44,228 bases of DNA from Gammaproteobacteria bacterium. Lineage in GTDB: Bacteria; Pseudomonadota; Gammaproteobacteria; Xanthomonadales; Rhodanobacteraceae. The notes beneath the pieces were generated by a model. The model saw only the letters and a list, made by a program, of their open reading frames with translations, was not told the origin of the DNA and did not search any database. The stretch lies in the NCBI GenBank assembly GCA_021324095.1, contig JAJPJT010000125.1, positions 1 to 44,228 on the forward strand, given 5' to 3'. The translations under genes and the position numbers were made by a program. Below, one piece after another: positions 42,360 to 44,228 of the stretch. The first letter of the stretch is position 1; every line of letters begins with the position of its first letter.

Positions 42360-44228
42360 ATGGCGAGCGCGCGCAGGGGAGGCAGCGCGGTCCGGAACTT
42401 GCCGGGAATACTCGCCGGCGCCCTGACGATCCTCGCCGGCGCGGTCGCGGTGCAAGCCCTGCCCGGATTGCCGCCGCGCTGGCTGGACGGATTGCTCGCG
42501 TGTGCGGCAGTGGCCGCGTTCGCCGTCTGCCTGTACTGGCACGCGCCTGCATGGGCATGGTGCCTGCCGCTGGTGCTGGCGGCATTCGCGTGGACGGCAT
42601 GGCGCGCCGACCTGGCCTTGCACGCGCGCCTGCCGCATGCGCTGGAGAAGCAAGACCTGCTGGTCACCGGCACGGTGGAGGATTTGCCGCAGGCGCAGGA
42701 CGGCTCGACGCGTTTTGACTTCAGTATTGCGCACGCACAACTCGACGGACGGGCCGTGTCCGTCCGGGGCCACGCGCGGCTGTCATGGTACGCGACGCCC
42801 GACCGCGCACCGCCGGTGATCGCGCCCTGCGCGACATGGCGGATCCGGGTGCGGTTGAAGCGCCCGCACGGCATGGTGAATCCAGGCGGCCTCGATTTCG
42901 AGCGCTCGGCCTTGCAGAAGGGCATCGTCGCAACGGGCTACGTTCGCGAGGATGCGACGAACAGTTTGCTGCGCGATGGCGTGTGCGTGGACGGCGTCCG
43001 CGCCCGGATCGGGGCGGCGATCGATGCGGCTTTGCCGGGAGACGTACATGCCGCACGGATGTTGCGCGCGTTGTCCGTCGGCGATGAGCGCGCGCTCGAC
43101 GAACGCGACTGGCAGGTAGTACGCGCGACCGGCATCCCGCACCTGATCGCGATTTCGGGGTTCCATATCGGGATCGCTGCGGTGTTCGGCGCATGGATCG
43201 TCCGTTTGCTTTGGCGGTTTTTTCCCGGTTTCGCGTTGCGATTTCCGCGCCCATTCGCCGAAGCCGCGCTCGCGTTTCCGGCGGCGTTCGCCTATGCCGC
43301 ACTGGCCGGCTTTGGACTGCCAGCCACACGTTCGCTGGTGATGATCGCGGTGGTGGCGGGCTGGCGGCTGCTGCGCCGCGGCGGCGGTTTCAGCGAGGGC
43401 CTCGGACTGGCGCTCGCCGCGATCCTCGTCGTCGATCCACTGGCCGTGCTGTCGGCGGGATTCTGGCTCTCGTTCGCCGGCGTCGCGATGCTCGCGTTCA
43501 CGCTGGCGTACGAGTCCGGCTGGCGCGGGCGCCTCAAGGAAATCGGCTATTCGCCTCTGCTGATGGCGATCGCGTTGTTGCCACTCACGATCTGGTTTTT
43601 CGGGCAGGCATCGCTGACGGCGCCGCTCGCCAATCTCGTCGCGGTGCCGCTGGTGACCTTCGTGATCGTGCCGATGGACCTCGTAGGCTGCGTATTGCTG
43701 TTGGCGTGGCCGGCCGCTGGAACCACATGGCTGCATATTTGCGCATGGCCGGTCGACGCGCTTTGGTGGTTCCTCGCCCATCTCGCCGCGTGGAAGCCAT
43801 CGCTGCAGTACCTGCCCGAAACCTCGCTGCTCGCATTCGTGCTGGCGTCGCTTGGCGCCGTCTGGCTGGTTGCGCCGCGCGGCGTGCCTGCGCGCGCGCT
43901 GGGCTTGTTCCTCTTGCTGCCGATCTGCATCCCGCCTAGTTCCCTTCCGGCCGAAGGTGGCTTTCGCGCGACCGTGATCGATGTGGGGCAGGGGCTGGCG
44001 GTGCTGGTGCGTACGCGCTCTCACGCCTTGCTGTTCGACACCGGCGCGCGCTATCCGTCCGGTTTCGATCTGGGTGAAGCCGTAGTGGTACCGACCCTGC
44101 ACGCGCTCGGTGTGGCGCACCTCGACGCGCTGATCGTCAGCCACGGCGACAGCGACCATTCGGGCGGCGCTGTCTCGGTACTCGCCGCGTACCCCGGCAC
44201 GCCGACGTGGGGCGGCGAACCGGCGCGG
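42360..44228 (+). CDS. comEC: DNA uptake channel ComEC/Rec2 (3' partial)
   Basis: The frame runs from ATG at 42360 to the right edge without a stop (623 codons). ComEC/Rec2 imports single-stranded DNA during natural transformation. Visible: N-terminal membrane helices, the OB-fold-like DUF4131 region (about 95-210, with RIRVRLKRPHGMVNPGGLDF), the competence membrane domain with IAISGFHIGI and LPATRSLVMI, and the start of the C-terminal metallo-beta-lactamase domain with VIDVGQGLAVLVRT, LLFDTGA and SHGDSDHSGG (HxDxDH, so the hydrolase site is intact). Other competence genes are not in view. Confidence 0.93.
   Translation, partial: MASARRGGSAVRNLPGILAGALTILAGAVAVQALPGLPPRWLDGLLACAAVAAFAVCLYWHAPAWAWCLPLVLAAFAWTAWRADLALHARLPHALEKQDLLVTGTVEDLPQAQDGSTRFDFSIAHAQLDGRAVSVRGHARLSWYATPDRAPPVIAPCATWRIRVRLKRPHGMVNPGGLDFERSALQKGIVATGYVREDATNSLLRDGVCVDGVRARIGAAIDAALPGDVHAARMLRALSVGDERALDERDWQVVRATGIPHLIAISGFHIGIAAVFGAWIVRLLWRFFPGFALRFPRPFAEAALAFPAAFAYAALAGFGLPATRSLVMIAVVAGWRLLRRGGGFSEGLGLALAAILVVDPLAVLSAGFWLSFAGVAMLAFTLAYESGWRGRLKEIGYSPLLMAIALLPLTIWFFGQASLTAPLANLVAVPLVTFVIVPMDLVGCVLLLAWPAAGTTWLHICAWPVDALWWFLAHLAAWKPSLQYLPETSLLAFVLASLGAVWLVAPRGVPARALGLFLLLPICIPPSSLPAEGGFRATVIDVGQGLAVLVRTRSHALLFDTGARYPSGFDLGEAVVVPTLHALGVAHLDALIVSHGDSDHSGGAVSVLAAYPGTPTWGGEPAR

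Noticed and set aside
1..44228. CRISPR array, insertion sequence, prophage or integron
   Set aside because: No regularly spaced identical repeats, transposase, integrase or phage genes were found.

Overview
The window is a GC-rich chromosomal stretch of a gammaproteobacterium. It most probably belongs to the Xanthomonadales/Lysobacterales, near Rhodanobacteraceae such as Dyella, Rhodanobacter or Rudaea. That placement is inferred from gene content and order (sdhCDAB-sdhE-ygfX, lolC-lolD-comEC), from intergenic GGGGACTGGGGA-type and CCCTCTCCCC/GGGGAGAGGG repeats, and from several small conserved hypothetical genes. No database search was possible. No prophage, insertion sequence, rRNA, tRNA or CRISPR was seen.

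Layout. 1-12.4 kb: a membrane-anchored PAS-PAS-GGDEF-EAL protein (cut by the left edge), a YaaH-type membrane protein, a two-gene betaine-type ABC importer whose binding protein and permease are fused, a bactofilin/zinc-ribbon pair, a DUF1801 protein, a GST, a DksA-like zinc finger, an SRPBCC-ArsR operon with a striking double operator, a YadGH-like ABC exporter, and a MASE2-type diguanylate cyclase. 12.4-22.4 kb: a methyltransferase gene broken by an in-frame TGA, an S10 carboxypeptidase, a secreted protein with two tandem copies of one domain, a PNGase A-type glycoamidase, a rhomboid protease, lipA, and small membrane, GFA, basic and Tyr/Gly-rich proteins. 22.4-33.9 kb: a Rieske oxygenase gene broken by an in-frame TAA, the egtBD ergothioneine operon, a 924-residue M14 peptidase, a cold-shock protein, a large inverted-repeat element, an Mpo1-like protein, tcdA, tatD, two glycine-zipper lipoproteins and a SleB-like hydrolase. 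34.3-44.2 kb: ygfZ, a 55-residue SDHAF4-like gene, sdhCDAB, sdhE, ygfX, a LolC/E-type permease, lolD, and comEC running off the right edge.

How the genes work together. The clearest functional neighbourhood is complex II: the four subunits sit with two unrelated maturation factor families (SDHAF4-like and SdhE), the SdhE partner YgfX and the Fe-S repair protein YgfZ. EgtB and EgtD make ergothioneine from histidine via hercynine; egtA, egtC and egtE are not in the window. Secreted hydrolases (S10, M14, PNGase A-like) suggest extracellular protein or glycoprotein breakdown. The two GGDEF proteins tie the region to c-di-GMP signalling.

Most noteworthy signals: two different genes each interrupted by one in-frame stop; a GC-rich dispersed repeat with strong G-quadruplex potential that is translated as an N-terminal extension of SdhE and probably of LolD; a helically phased operator pair around the SRPBCC-ArsR promoter; an N-terminal binding-protein/C-terminal permease fusion; a 142-bp near-palindromic element; and a related 110-bp block downstream of two unrelated genes. 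I did not find a clearly new multi-gene defence or biosynthetic system.
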